64,000 nt of DNA from Ceratotherium simum simum (Eukaryota; Chordata; Mammalia; Perissodactyla; Rhinocerotidae), in the NCBI RefSeq assembly GCF_000283155.1, contig NW_004454193.1, forward strand, positions 5,990,457-6,054,456, in the 5' to 3' direction. This document shows positions 33,463 through 43,200 of this stretch, piece after piece (position 1 is the stretch's first letter; the number at the start of each line of letters is the position of its first letter). The notes beneath the pieces were generated by a model. The model made no database searches. It was given only the letters and a program-made list of their open reading frames with translations, and was not told where the DNA came from. The position numbers and the translations under genes were made by a program.

Positions 33463-33651
33463 TCTATTTATTCGCTGAGGAAGATGAGCCCTGAGCTAAC
33501 ATCTGTACCTGTCTTCCTCTACTTTATTTGTGGGTCGCTGCCACAGCATGGCTGATGAATAGTGTAGGTCTGTGACCAGGATCCGAACTCACGAACCCAG
33601 GCCGCCAAAGTAGAACGTGCCGAACTTAACCACTACTCCACAGGGCTGGCC
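33463..33651 (-). mobile_element. ERE (Equine Repetitive Element) SINE, minus strand
   Basis: Read on the minus strand it begins near GGGGCCAGCCCTGTGGAGTA, contains GTTAAGTTCGGCACGTTC, a pol III B-box-like GAGTTCGGATCC, then GCCATGCTGTGGCAGCGACC, CCCACAAATAAAGTAGAGGA and TGTTAGCTCAGGGCTCATCT, and ends in a short A/T-rich tail. That is the order of the tRNA-derived ERE family, which is restricted to perissodactyls. A 13-bp direct repeat flanks it exactly. About 190 bases long. It is the main evidence for the organism group. Confidence 0.92.
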
Positions 33652-33664
33652 CCAGATATACTTT
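33652..33664. repeat. Target-site duplication, right copy
   Basis: CCAGATATACTTT, exact partner of 33450-33462. Confidence 0.9.
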
Positions 33665-34699
33665 ATAATATGCTCCTTTGTAGGCGTCTGAACCACTGAC
33701 ATTCTCTGGGGAAGTCCCTTTGGTTGAGATAAAGGTTGGTAAGCAGGTGCTTCATGAGAGCCATGCTTTACCAAAAGGACCAGCTCTTTGAGGGAGAAAT
33801 TCCAAGCACCGTGAAGGTCTGGGTAGGGACCACTGGACAGAGACCTCTCTGCACTGTCCCCTCTCCTCCCCTACCCCTGGCTGACTAAGCCGGCGTCTGT
33901 GGATGTGAGCTGTGGGTGAGGCAGACTCTGCAGTTATGTTCTCCTCAGCCTGCCTCCCCGCTGGCCTTGCAGGAGGAGGTAGAGGGTTGGGGCTGGAGGG
34001 GCAGAGCCTGAGCCCCCAGCCCTAGAAGAGGGCGAGGAGAAGAAAGTTTGCAGAAATTGTACACAGCTTCAGGAAATGTCTACCCTGTGCGAGCCATATC
34101 TGAGCCGGTTAAGACGGTAATTGCAGCCCTTCCCCGACGTGGAGAGAGGGCAGGGCGGCAGGGCCTGCTATTATCGTGTTCTCTCAGGTATATAGCAGCT
34201 TGTTTACAGGAGGGCTGGGGGCTGCGGGGCGATTGTCTGGTGGCTCTGGGGGCAAAGACTGCTCCTCCCACTCCCTACTCGCCCTCAGGGCCATGGCCCC
34301 GATCCTGGTGACCAGCCCTGGGGGGTCCCTTGCCAGGATGCTCAGAGTGGCAGCTACCGGGGTGCAGATATTTAACTGTGTTCCATTATCAGCTCCCATT
34401 CATGCCTCACATCCTCCCCACCTGCCACAGGCCCAGAGAAGGCCCGCACTGCCCCAGCTGGGCTGCTTCCTTGGAAGGCACTTGAGGTCTGAAGGCAAGA
34501 AATCTGGGTCCTGGTCTGGACGCCATTCCTCACCCACTGTGGGACCGTGACGCGTTCCCTCCCCTATCACATCCTCAGCCTTTCTATTTTAAAATAAGAG
34601 TCCCACTAGATTAGCGCTTACCAAATTTAGATTATGTACCCAATCCTCTTTGGGGGGCAATTCTTGCGGATGCTGAGGTTTGACACAGATTGTTTTTGT
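33665..34699. other. Intergenic, nothing recognised
   Basis: GC-moderate DNA with CpG at about 34130-34240; no gene or clear repeat. Confidence 0.5.
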
Positions 34700-35160
34700 T
34701 TTAATATCACTTCAATATTTATACGTATATTGCAAACAACAGAAAACAATGGTGGCTAACATAAACAGAAAACGTATTAATGGAAGGATGTAGAATGGCT
34801 AACAGACTCTCGCTGAAGACCAGGGAACAAGGATGGAGGCCCCATAACATCAAATCAAATGGCAGAACTCGTCCTACAGAGCCTGGCGTGGGGCCACTGC
34901 TGGCATAGATGCCAGAGCTGTCTCTGCAGACACCACCCATGCTTCACCCCAGGTGTAGCAGCTCCCACAGCCGCCAACCCGCCCTGAACGGGTTCCACGT
35001 AGAGTCTCTGCTTGTTTCCATGACAAGTTTCTGATCAACGTCTGGTGAGAGGGCATCTGATTGGTGGACTCAGGTCATGTGGCTGTTCTCCAGCTGCCAG
35101 GGAGGCTGGGAGAGCAAATGGCTGGCATTTTCAGCTTCTCCATTTGGAAGTGGACCCTGA
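34700..35160. repeat. Probable ancient interspersed repeat, not named
   Basis: AACAGAAAACGTATTAATGG, GAATGGCTAACAGACTCTCG, GATCAACGTCTGGTGAGAGG and TGCCAGGGAGGCTGGGAGAG read like a worn eutherian repeat. Boundaries and family uncertain. Confidence 0.4.
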
Positions 35161-35584
35161 TTCATAAGATGGGATTCTACTGTCATAGGAAAAGGGTTAA
35201 AATGCTGGGTGACAAAAAGATCAGCAAGTGTCCTCTGCAAATTATAAATATAAAACTAGCTTATAGCCCTTATGCAGCTATATAATGCAAACATATTGAC
35301 AAATTCAATATAAACCTTGTTAAGGGAGTAGTAACATTCAAATTTTAAAATATTAATATTCAAATTTTAAAATTAAAATGTTTAAGATGAAGAATAATAC
35401 TATTTTACTGAAACCAAATCATCGGTTGAAATAAGAATATGGAGCTGATGGTTACACCAATCCTCTTTTGAGTTCCAGAAACATTCTGTAACACATTTGT
35501 CAATTGGCGCTAATTTGACGCTAATGCGTCTTTTCACTAATGCATGACGTTTGTCTCTGTTCTTTCTCCTTAGCCCTCAATGAT
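35161..35584. other. Intergenic, AT-rich with small internal duplication
   Basis: CATTCAAATTTTAAAATATT at 35336 region is followed by a near-duplicate ATTCAAATTTTAAAATTAAA at about 35357. No gene. Confidence 0.55.
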
Positions 35585-35600
35585 CACAGTTGTATTTCTT
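35585..35600. repeat. Target-site duplication of L1 insertion, left copy
   Basis: CACAGTTGTATTTCTT, differing by one base from 35740-35755. Confidence 0.8.
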
Positions 35601-35739
35601 TCTTTTTTAAATTATTTTATTGAGATCATATTGGCTTGTAACATTGTGTAAATTTCAGGTGTACTTTATTATGTATCAGTTTCTGTATAGACTGCATTGT
35701 GTTCATCACCAGTAGTCTAGTTTTTATCCGTCACCATAC
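35601..35739 (-). mobile_element. 5'-truncated L1 LINE 3' end, minus strand
   Basis: On the minus strand: AAAAACTAGACTACTGGTGA, CAGTCTATACAGAAACTGAT, CACCTGAAATTTACACAATG, then CTCAATAAAATAATTT with a short A/G tail. This reads as an L1 3' UTR common in horse-lineage genomes, with a poly(A) signal at its end. A 16-bp direct repeat with one mismatch flanks it. Only about 140 bases were inserted. Confidence 0.85.
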
Positions 35740-35755
35740 CACAGTTATATTTCTT
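35740..35755. repeat. Target-site duplication of L1 insertion, right copy
   Basis: CACAGTTATATTTCTT; partner of 35585-35600 with one substitution. Confidence 0.8.
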
Positions 35756-36004
35756 GATACCAATGTGATTGTAAATACAAAATTAGATATGACATTAGGA
35801 TGTGTGACAATTCTCAGTTATAAGGTGGTCATCCCAGTGGCGAGAATATTCTGAGAATAGAAATGAATGTGAAAACTCGTTACAGTCTCCGGAGTCTTCC
35901 ATGTTCTAAGGGATTCTCTCATATGCTCCTTGTCAGATTTTGGTATGGTGGATTCGTCCTGCTTGACAAAATGTCCAGTTCTCTCCACTTCTAGACACAC
36001 ACAG

Positions 36005-36325
36005 GAATTGTGCTTCCTTCTTCCCTTAAAGTTAGATGTGACTTTGCGACTTGCCCAGACCAATGAGTACATCACTTCTGGGTGGAAGCATTTCAGAATT
36101 ACTTTACAATTCTCCACTTCCCTTTCAGCCTGTCCTGATGGTCAGTGATATTCCAGATGGTGCCTCTGTCAGCCTGTGTGAATAAGGATGACATGGAGCA
36201 GAGCTCTGTGCCAACGTGTGATGGACATGTAGTATGAGGGAGCAAATAAATCATCTTGCTCTAAACCACTGAAATTTTGAAGTTGTTTGTTACGCAGCAT
36301 GACCTAGCCTGTCCTGACTGATACG
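36005..36325 (+). repeat. Interspersed repeat family R, copy 2
   Basis: CCAATGAGTACATCACTTC, GGATGACATGGAGCAGAGC, AAACCACTGAAATTTTGAAG and TTGTTTGTTACGCAGCATGA line up with 17125-17460. It ends CTAGCCTGTCCTGACTGATA. Confidence 0.72.
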
Positions 36326-36329
36326 CTTA

Positions 36330-36480
36330 CTAAGACAGGGATTATAGCTGCTGTTATCTCCTTGATACACAACAAAGGACTCCGGCACAGAGAGTTTGAG
36401 AACCTTGCTCAAAGTCAGACAGCTAGAACAATTCAGATACAGGACTGAAATTCCAGTGCAACTCATTCCAAATCCCATGC
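36330..36480 (-). mobile_element. MIR SINE, minus strand
   Basis: CTGCTGTTATCTCCTTGATA, TTGCTCAAAGTCAGACAGCT and AGTGCAACTCATTCCAAATC: a worn reversed MIR. Confidence 0.65.
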
Positions 36481-37200
36481 TCTTCCCAGCAACTCACACA
36501 GCTGAGAAGACAGAGTCTCTATAACCAGTAAGAAAGGCCGATAGAAACATGGCACATCTCGGTGGCTGGAGTACAGATTTTTAGAGCCACCTATAAGAGA
36601 CTCTTCTGAGTGCCAAGCACATTTCCACTTCAGAGTTTTCCAACTTTAACAGTGAGGCATTCTGAATATTTAAATTTAAAAAGTCGTCGTTCTCAAATTC
36701 CCCCCAACAGCCAGGGAGGTCGACAAGATGACAGATGCCTTTGGAGCTGTTGAGCTTCCATTCCGAGAAGCGCTCTCAGCCTGCAAACCTGTTCACGAGA
36801 GTGATGTGTGTCCCCATGTCTGAGGACGGCCCTGCAGTTTTCAAGAGAGGGACTCAACTTTCTGCTTTGAGGCCTCCACCCATCTTCACTCAAGAAGCAA
36901 GCATCTTGGCCAGAGGCAGATAATGTGCCTCGCAAGACAGGCAGCTCAGGAAAACACCTGATGTGTTTTCAGGGTGTAGAGCGAGCTACACGGTCCCTCC
37001 CACAGGATGGTACCAGGCGGTGCGAACGGAAGGAGGCAGAGGTGGCATATTTTAACTGGTATTTTCTCCAAATGAAGCAGCATTCATTGGGGGTTCAGAG
37101 CTCAATCTGGTCTCACACTTTGAGGACCAAGTGCTTCCTGCAGGTTCCTGAGCATTTCCAGCTTGGGGCTTCCTGTCAAGCCATCTGGGCTGAGATCAAG
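36481..37200. other. Intergenic, nothing recognised
   Basis: No gene or clear repeat. Confidence 0.5.
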
Positions 37201-37395
37201 TGTATTAGTGTGTGTGTGTATATACATATATATGCCTGTGTGTGTGTGTGTATGGGCTGAAATCAGGTGTATTAGTGTGTGTATGTGTGTGTGTATGTGT
37301 ATACACATATACATGCCTATGTATCTGTGTGTGTGTGTATATATATATACACATATATAGACAGAGAGAGAGAGAAAGAGAGAGAGAGATTTATT
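37201..37395. repeat. Compound microsatellite (TG)n/(TA)n/(GA)n with duplication
   Basis: Alternating TG, TATA and GA blocks. GGGCTGAAATCAGGTGTATT (37254) repeats TGGGCTGAGATCAAGTGTAT (37187), so a unit of about 67 bases has been duplicated. Probably highly variable. Confidence 0.88.
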
Positions 37396-37776
37396 TTAAG
37401 GAATTGGCTCACATGACTGTGGGGGCTGGTAAGTTCCAGACCTGTAGGGCAAGCTGGCAGGCTGGAGATTTAGGCGAAAGTTGACCCTGCAGTCTTGAGT
37501 CCAAAGGCTGGAAGTTCAGACACAATTTCTGTGTTACCATCTGGAGGTAGAATTCCTTCTTCGAGAAACCTCAGTCTTTGTTCTCATGGTCTTCCACTGA
37601 TTGGGTGAGGCCCATCCACATTATGGAGAATAACCTGCTTTACTTAAAGTCAGCTGATAGTAAATGCTAATCACATGTGACAAAATGTCTTTACAGCAAC
37701 ATCTAGACTAGTGTTTGACCAAACAACCGGTCACTGTAGTCTAGCCAAACTGACACATAAAATTAACCATCACACC
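37382..37776 (-). mobile_element. Probable old LINE-like 3' end, minus strand (family N, copy 1)
   Basis: Plus-strand landmarks: TTAAGGAATTGGCTCACATG, TTGTTCTCATGGTCTTCCAC, TGATTGGGTGAGGCCCATCC and TGACACATAAAATTAACCAT. The same set lies at 51612-52056. Read on the minus strand it ends CCAATTCCTTAAAATAAATC followed by CT/TA simple repeats, so it probably ends with a poly(A) signal and tandem tail. Confidence 0.65.
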
Positions 37777-37944
37777 AGGACTCATCTCAGGAACGTGCCC
37801 TGGGGAGAGGCATGTTCGTGAATGGTGAAGCCAGCTGAGGTCTCGTGGGCCATGACCATACAGAAGATTTCCACTTCCAATGTCTCCAAGCTCCTGGGTC
37901 CGACTCCCGCTTGGGGATCCTCCGACCAGTAACAACATTTGATA

Positions 37945-38120
37945 AGAGTAGTAACAATGATAGCAGATAGTGTTTATTCTATACTTTACATGCAGGCCCT
38001 CCTTTACCTGTTAGGACGATCCTGTGAAATACAGACTACTGTTATTCCATTTTACAGAACTGGAAACCGAGGCCTAGGGAGATGAAGTTTATAGCCGTGA
38101 GGACTGGAACCCAGATTTCT
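37945..38120 (-). mobile_element. MIR SINE, minus strand
   Basis: AACAATGATAGCAGATAGTG, CTGTTATTCCATTTTACAGA and ACTGGAAACCGAGGCCTAGG: reversed MIR. Confidence 0.82.
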
Positions 38121-38490
38121 CCCACCCTCTCTTCTGCTTTCCCTCATGAGCATCCCTACGGTTCACCACGGAGGGATGTTGCCATTTTATTTTCTTCATT
38201 GTGGAGCCAGAAACACCAGTGCCCTGGGCCTGAGGATGCTCACTGTATGCTGCCCATCACCCTAGGGTACCAGAAGCAGTTGGTCCCAGGGCCCCAGACA
38301 ACCAGGCTCATTTTAGCTCTTATCTGGGAATAAGGCACCGACATGTTTGCATCTGCCAGAGTTGTTATCACTTCCCTTTTCTCTTTTATGCATCCTCTTA
38401 CTCATTTGACGGCATTGGTTCAGTATCCACTCGGTTCTAGGTGCTAAGGACATAGTAATGGATAATAATGTTGATCATGGTGGTGGGAGT
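38121..38490. other. Intergenic, nothing recognised
   Basis: No gene or clear repeat. Confidence 0.5.
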
Positions 38491-38518
38491 GATGATGATG
38501 ATGATGATGATGATGATG
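38491..38518. repeat. (GAT)n microsatellite, nine units
   Basis: Pure GAT array. It creates artificial acidic and methionine-rich open frames. Confidence 0.92.
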
Positions 38519-39840
38519 TTAGTCATGGTGTTGATGATACAGCACCCCAGATCGGGTCTGGTCAGGGCAGGTCAGCACCTCTCTTGTCCCAGGTATTATG
38601 CTTCTATACAAGCATCCTGTGCTCACATTCAGGGGAACAGATGTCCCGCTCATTGATAATTTCACGGCTGTGCCAGCCCTTGAACATCTACGACCGCAAA
38701 CATGCACCATCAGCCGCCACCACACACAGGCCCTTCCATGTCTGTGCACTTCAGAGGAAGTGGGGGGTCCTCGGCCATGGCAGGGGGAGATCAGCGCATT
38801 CGGTCTTGCTCTCTCACGCCTCAAGTTCTCATCTGCCTGCTGTGGGGACATGACTCTCACTCGGCTGCTGATAACCAGTGGTGACTACAAGTGTAGAGCC
38901 CACAAAAGAAAAGAGGCAGAGACAGTGGCTACTTCTTCTGGCCATGCTACCTCTGCAGTCTCTGCTGGACCCAAGGCTCGGGGCCACAGTGTAAAAATCT
39001 GGAGTGCCTTAATGAAGGGTCAGCCACTTCTCAGAAAGGACAAGGTGGCAGAAATAAAGATTGGGGATGATGATGACTGGCTTGGTCATGGCTTTGTTCC
39101 ATGAAGGTCCTTGCAAACACAGACCTTCCCTGGGATGGTTCCCTATTCTCCTTCCACCCCCCATCACCGTGCATGATCTTTCTCCTCTGGATTCCTTGCT
39201 TTGCTTTTTTTTACATTTCCACATCTCTCCATACGCAGGCATTTTCATGCTCTTCAAAATGGCGAGCACAAGCTGTCCTGGAGACATTGCTTCCTATAGG
39301 ACAAAGAGAAAGGGGTCCCACCACGGCTCAGTTCCCGTGTCCCTAACACTCCCTTTGAGGGCTCTCTCAGCTCAGCCATTTCAAGCCCTCAAAGGGAACA
39401 AGGGATGAGCCCAAGTCCCATGGATGAGGGTGAAGGTGGGCACTCCAATTCCACTTCAGTCTCCCATCCAGAAGACAAGCACCGACGTGCTTTCTAGGTC
39501 ACCTGCAAAGCCAGCACATTCCATCACAGTCATCTTTGGAGTGGGTTCAGTTTACTCCCCTGGGGAGGAGGGACCGTTTGTCCTATGAGGGTGACTTTGC
39601 TGCTGCCCACCGGGAGCTATTGCCACCTCCACCCCTATGCTTATTGTGCTAAGTAGCATTCATTTCTCTCTTTCTGTTCCTGCTTATAAAGAATGTCACA
39701 TCAACCGTGAAGAGGTCTGTCTGTACAACCTGGGAGGAAAGGACCAATTCCTAGTAGATGCTTTTGATTTTAAGTCTCTCCCTGGAAAGAAGGATCGCCT
39801 CCTGCCATATACATTTTGTTCTTTGATTCTCCTGCCTGTC
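38519..39840. other. Intergenic, nothing recognised
   Basis: Contains a 168-residue open frame (38598-39104) with no recognisable domain, no bias and no splice context; treated as chance. No clear repeat found. Confidence 0.5.
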
Positions 39841-39955
39841 CTGTGATGGATGTATCATAATCCCCACTTTGTGCATTTGAGGAATCCAGGGTTCAGAGAA
39901 GTGAAGTCACTTTTCCAAGATCACACAGCAAGTAAGCAAGATTTCAAATCCAGAC
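39841..39955 (-). mobile_element. MIR SINE, minus strand
   Basis: TTTCCAAGATCACACAGCAA and CAGGGTTCAGAGAAGTGAAG: reversed MIR core. Confidence 0.82.
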
Positions 39956-39964
39956 AGGCGAAGA

Positions 39965-40310
39965 CTGCATAGGTAAGGTAATGCCAGCTGCTACAACAGA
40001 TAAACCTCAGAATCTCAGTGCTTTAACGAAGAAAAAGGTTTAATTTCTCACTTGCGTCCAGTATCTCTGATTGGAAGGTTCTCCTGCAATCCAGGGACTC
40101 AGACACCTTCCCTCTCACGGTGTCATCCTTTGTAGCACTTGACTCCCAATGTCACCCTGGGGTCCTTTCTAGTCCAGCTAACAGGAAAGGGAAGGAGCTG
40201 AGAGGATCACATGGGGGTAGGGAAGTTCTGGGCACCACTAGCCTCCAGGCCAGGCCCATTCTCTTCCAGACGGAGCAGCTTTGGAATCTTCTCCATACAG
40301 CCCTCTAGGA
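39965..40310 (-). repeat. Interspersed repeat family R, minus strand, copy 3
   Basis: GCCAGCTGCTACAACAGATA, AACCTCAGAATCTCAGTGCT, AAAAGGTTTAATTTCTCAC: reverse complement of the family R tail at 17390-17450. Continues to about 40310. Confidence 0.65.
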
Positions 40311-40574
40311 AGTCGCTACCACTTAACCGAAGTTGATACCTACGGTGAAACTTGTCTACCACCTTGATTTGAGCAGCTCAAACAACACACATTTTTTTGC
40401 TACTTGCCTTTGGAGGTGGGGAGGTGGGTGGAGGGAGGGCACCATCACCGCATCAGGAAAAATTGTGCAAGGCTTTGAAACGGGCAAAAAAAAAAAATTG
40501 CTGTGTGTCCTGTCTAGCTCATCCTTCTGGATTATCTCCACATTTCTTAGTCTGTGAGCTGTTTTACATTTCTG

Positions 40575-40860
40575 AAGGTTGTAGAAACTAATAATAATTC
40601 AAACGATCCTTGTCCGAGGGAATGCAAATGAATTTTGTTTGGTCGGAGTGCAATTGATTAATGTGGGGTGGATAGATTATTTTTGCATCTATTTGTAAAT
40701 TCATTTTAGCTTTCTCTGTTGCTTATATGTGTAGGTTCTTTGAATTCTCCTTTGAACAGCTGTAGTATCTTACCAGTTGCCTCATTAATTAATGAGTTAA
40801 ATAAAATCTTTGACACGTGTTCGTTTTATAGTTGTGTGAGTCATGATTTTACCATGTATA
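40575..40860. promoter_or_regulatory. Candidate conserved noncoding element with homeodomain palindrome
   Basis: Repeat-free AT-rich block. It contains GAATGCAAATGAATTTTG (octamer ATGCAAAT at about 40622-40629), GTGCAATTGATTAATGTG, ATTATTTTTGCATC, TTCTCCTTTGAAC and the perfect palindrome CTCATTAATTAATGAG at 40781-40796. Such POU and homeodomain site density is typical of developmental enhancers. Conservation not tested. Confidence 0.48.
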
Positions 40861-40984
40861 TATACATATAATCCTTTAACAACTAGAAATCCGCAGAGGA
40901 AGAAGGAAAACCCTATGATACGTTGAACTCATCTGTTTCTCAGGAGCCTCACTCTTCCTGGAAGAGAGACAGGGCAAGGATTTT

Positions 40985-41130
40985 TCATTCTCTTTTGCAG
41001 CTAAGGAAACTGAGACCCAGAGAGGGGCTCTCAGCTACCAGAGGTCACACAGCTAGAAATGGGGAGAGCCGAGAATTCAGACCCAGATGTGCTTGATCCT
41101 AAAAGCTGTGTTCTTAACCGCTCTGCCTTG
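40985..41130 (-). mobile_element. MIR SINE, minus strand
   Basis: GCAGCTAAGGAAACTGAGAC, CAGAGGTCACACAGCTAG, GTGTTCTTAACCGCTCTGCC: reversed MIR including its head. Confidence 0.88.
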
Positions 41131-41184
41131 TTTCTCATCCTTGAGGCACATAGGATATTAACAGGGTGAATATTAACCCCTTCC

Positions 41185-41265
41185 TCATTTGGTAAATGAT
41201 GACACTGAGGCTCAGAGAAGCTAAATGACTGAGAGGTAAATTTGGGTTCAGAACCCAATACTGGA
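41185..41265 (-). mobile_element. MIR fragment, minus strand
   Basis: GGTAAATGATGACACTGAGG then CTCAGAGAAGCTAAATGACT: reversed MIR core. Confidence 0.78.
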
Positions 41266-41359
41266 CCTTTATTTCCTGGGTCATCTTTATATAATCCAAG
41301 CGAGTGTACTCTTCTAGCCAGGATGTTCCTTGAACATCTGTTCAAGCTTTTTGTTTTGT

Positions 41360-41376
41360 TAAAAAAAAAAAAAAAA
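41360..41376. repeat. Poly(A) run
   Basis: About 16 A residues in unannotated DNA. Confidence 0.85.
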
Positions 41377-41663
41377 GAGACAGTGAAGATTACTAGGTGG
41401 TTTTGGTTCCTAAAATGCTCTCTGAACCTTTATTCATAGAAGCGTAAGTGAGGGAGGAAGCTGGGCCAAGGCGGGCAGCATCTGCCTTGTGGGGTTCAGG
41501 CCTGGGCCCCGGAAAGGGCCGGGAGCTGCGGAGCTGGCACAGGGGGCTCCTCTGGGGCTGTCGGAAGGTCATGGCCTGGAGAGGCTCCTGCTCAGAGGGC
41601 TCTGCCCAGGTCTCACCAGGGCAGAGCAGGGTCAGAATTGGGAGGCGTCTGGAAGTGTGGAAG

Positions 41664-41805
41664 ACTCACTGGCTTTGGGGTTAGGCAGGCCTGGGTTTGA
41701 ATCCTGCCTCTGCCACTTATCACACGTGTGACTTTGAACATTTCAATGTGTGACGTCTCTTTGGGCTTCAGTTTCTTCATCGGTAGGATGGAGATAATAA
41801 CCCGA
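41664..41805 (+). mobile_element. MIR SINE
   Basis: GGCTTTGGGGTTAGGCAGGC, TGGGTTTGAATCCTGCCTCT, TTCAGTTTCTTCATCGGTAG: MIR head and core. Confidence 0.88.
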
Positions 41806-42654
41806 ACTTCACAAGGGCCCCAGGCCAACATGCTTTCCACTCCGCCAAGCCCTGTGCCTGTGGGCTGCCTCTGCCCAGAGTGGGTGCCGGTTCTCAATTG
41901 GCACCCATCATACGAGCCTGCAGTGGCCTGGACAGCCATTAATGGCCGGCATGGAGGGTGGGGAGGCCTAGGAACTGTCTCACCTTTTGCTCCCACTTCT
42001 TTCCTCTCTCTGGTAATACACTTCCTTCCCTTCTGCAAGATGGCTGCTACCTGTCACAGCTGGCAAGTCAAGTGCCATTGGCGGCTGCTCGCAAAGGGGG
42101 AGCAGGTCCAGAGGAGGGAGCCAGGCTTAGCACCCAGGCACTCCTGCTCCCTGAGCCTGCGCTGGGCCCCTCCCTGATACGGTGGTCAGGTTGTGGCCCA
42201 ACCATTGTACGTATTTCCGTGTCCCCAAGAAAATCCACCCCGGAGAAGCCCAAGGTCTGCCCGGCCATGGGAGCCGGCTCTGCAGGGTGTTGCGTCCCCG
42301 CCAGGCCCTGTTTGCGTCTCCTGCAGCCCGGGTCCTGCGGGAATCCTCTGTAAACTCTACCTCTGTCAATGTCGTCCTTCAGGAAAATTGGCTCCTTTGA
42401 CACCGTTTTAGACAAACCATAATGTGTGCGGAGCTGAAAGAGGTTCTATTTACAAGTCTGCAGGAAATAGCCCTGGGCAGAGGATGGTAATTGTAGGGTG
42501 AAGGTTCACCAGGGGCTCACAGGAGAGAGAGGACCGCCCTGGGGAGACGGGGCCGGTGCTGGGCAAGAGGGAGCCCAGGGGCCGCTGGGGAGAAGGACAG
42601 GCGAAGGGTGCCAGGTCCTTCCTTGCCTCTCCTCCAAGCCTGCTGTCCGCTCCG
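41806..42654. other. Intergenic, GC-moderate, nothing recognised
   Basis: Open frames on several strands overlap here, as expected for GC-moderate DNA. No gene evidence. Confidence 0.5.
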
Positions 42655-43200
42655 CCCCTTCTGCTCCACACCCTCTCCCAGAATGCTCTTCCCCAGGTGT
42701 TTCAGTGGCGCGTTCTCTAACTTCCTTCAAGTCCTGGTTCAAATCTGACCTTCCTTGATCACCATTCCCAGCCCCCTACACAATCTCACACATGCACACA
42801 CACACATGCACACACAGACACATATACACGCACGCACATAGGCACACATGTAGACATACACATACACGTACACACACAGGCACACATCTGCAGATACACA
42901 ATACACATAAACGTATACACATATAAACACATATACACGTACATACACACATACACAGATACACAATACACATAAACATACACACACACACACACACACA
43001 CACTATGCTTTATTCTTCTTCACGGCACCCATTGCCTTCGATTGCCTGGATTGATTTCTAGGTGCACTGTCTGTCCATTCCTTCTACCATGTAAGTTCCA
43101 CGAGGACATGGGGATTTGGTTTGCTCCCCTTTGATTCCTGGTGCCTACGTGTAGATGGTGCTTACTTAAAAGATATTTGAGGAATGAACAGAGGAACAAA
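42655..43200 (+). mobile_element. L2 LINE 3' end, split by a CA repeat
   Basis: CCAGAATGCTCTTCCCCAG, CTTCCTTCAAGTCCTGGTTC and TCTGACCTTCCTTGATCACC precede the microsatellite. TGCCTGGATTGATTTC and TGTAAGTTCCACGAGGACAT follow it. All in L2 order. Confidence 0.82.
42781..43004. repeat. (CA)n/(TACA)n compound microsatellite
   Basis: Imperfect CA, CACATA and TACACA array of about 220 bases with a pure (CA)n at the right end. Likely polymorphic. Frames through it are artificial. Confidence 0.92.

Noticed and set aside
33463..33651. Possible tRNA gene suggested by the B-box-like GAGTTCGGATCC
   Set aside because: It belongs to the tRNA-derived ERE SINE and has no tRNA cloverleaf.
38458..38853. Open frame with an acidic Asp run
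   Set aside because: The Asp run is the (GAT)n microsatellite; other frames through it give Met or His runs.
38598..39104. 168-residue open frame, long for this composition
   Set aside because: No recognisable domain, no flanking splice or promoter signal, and crossing frames of similar length. Treated as chance, although transcript data could change this.
42739..43003. Cysteine- and valine-rich minus-strand frames
   Set aside because: They are translations of the CA-type microsatellite.
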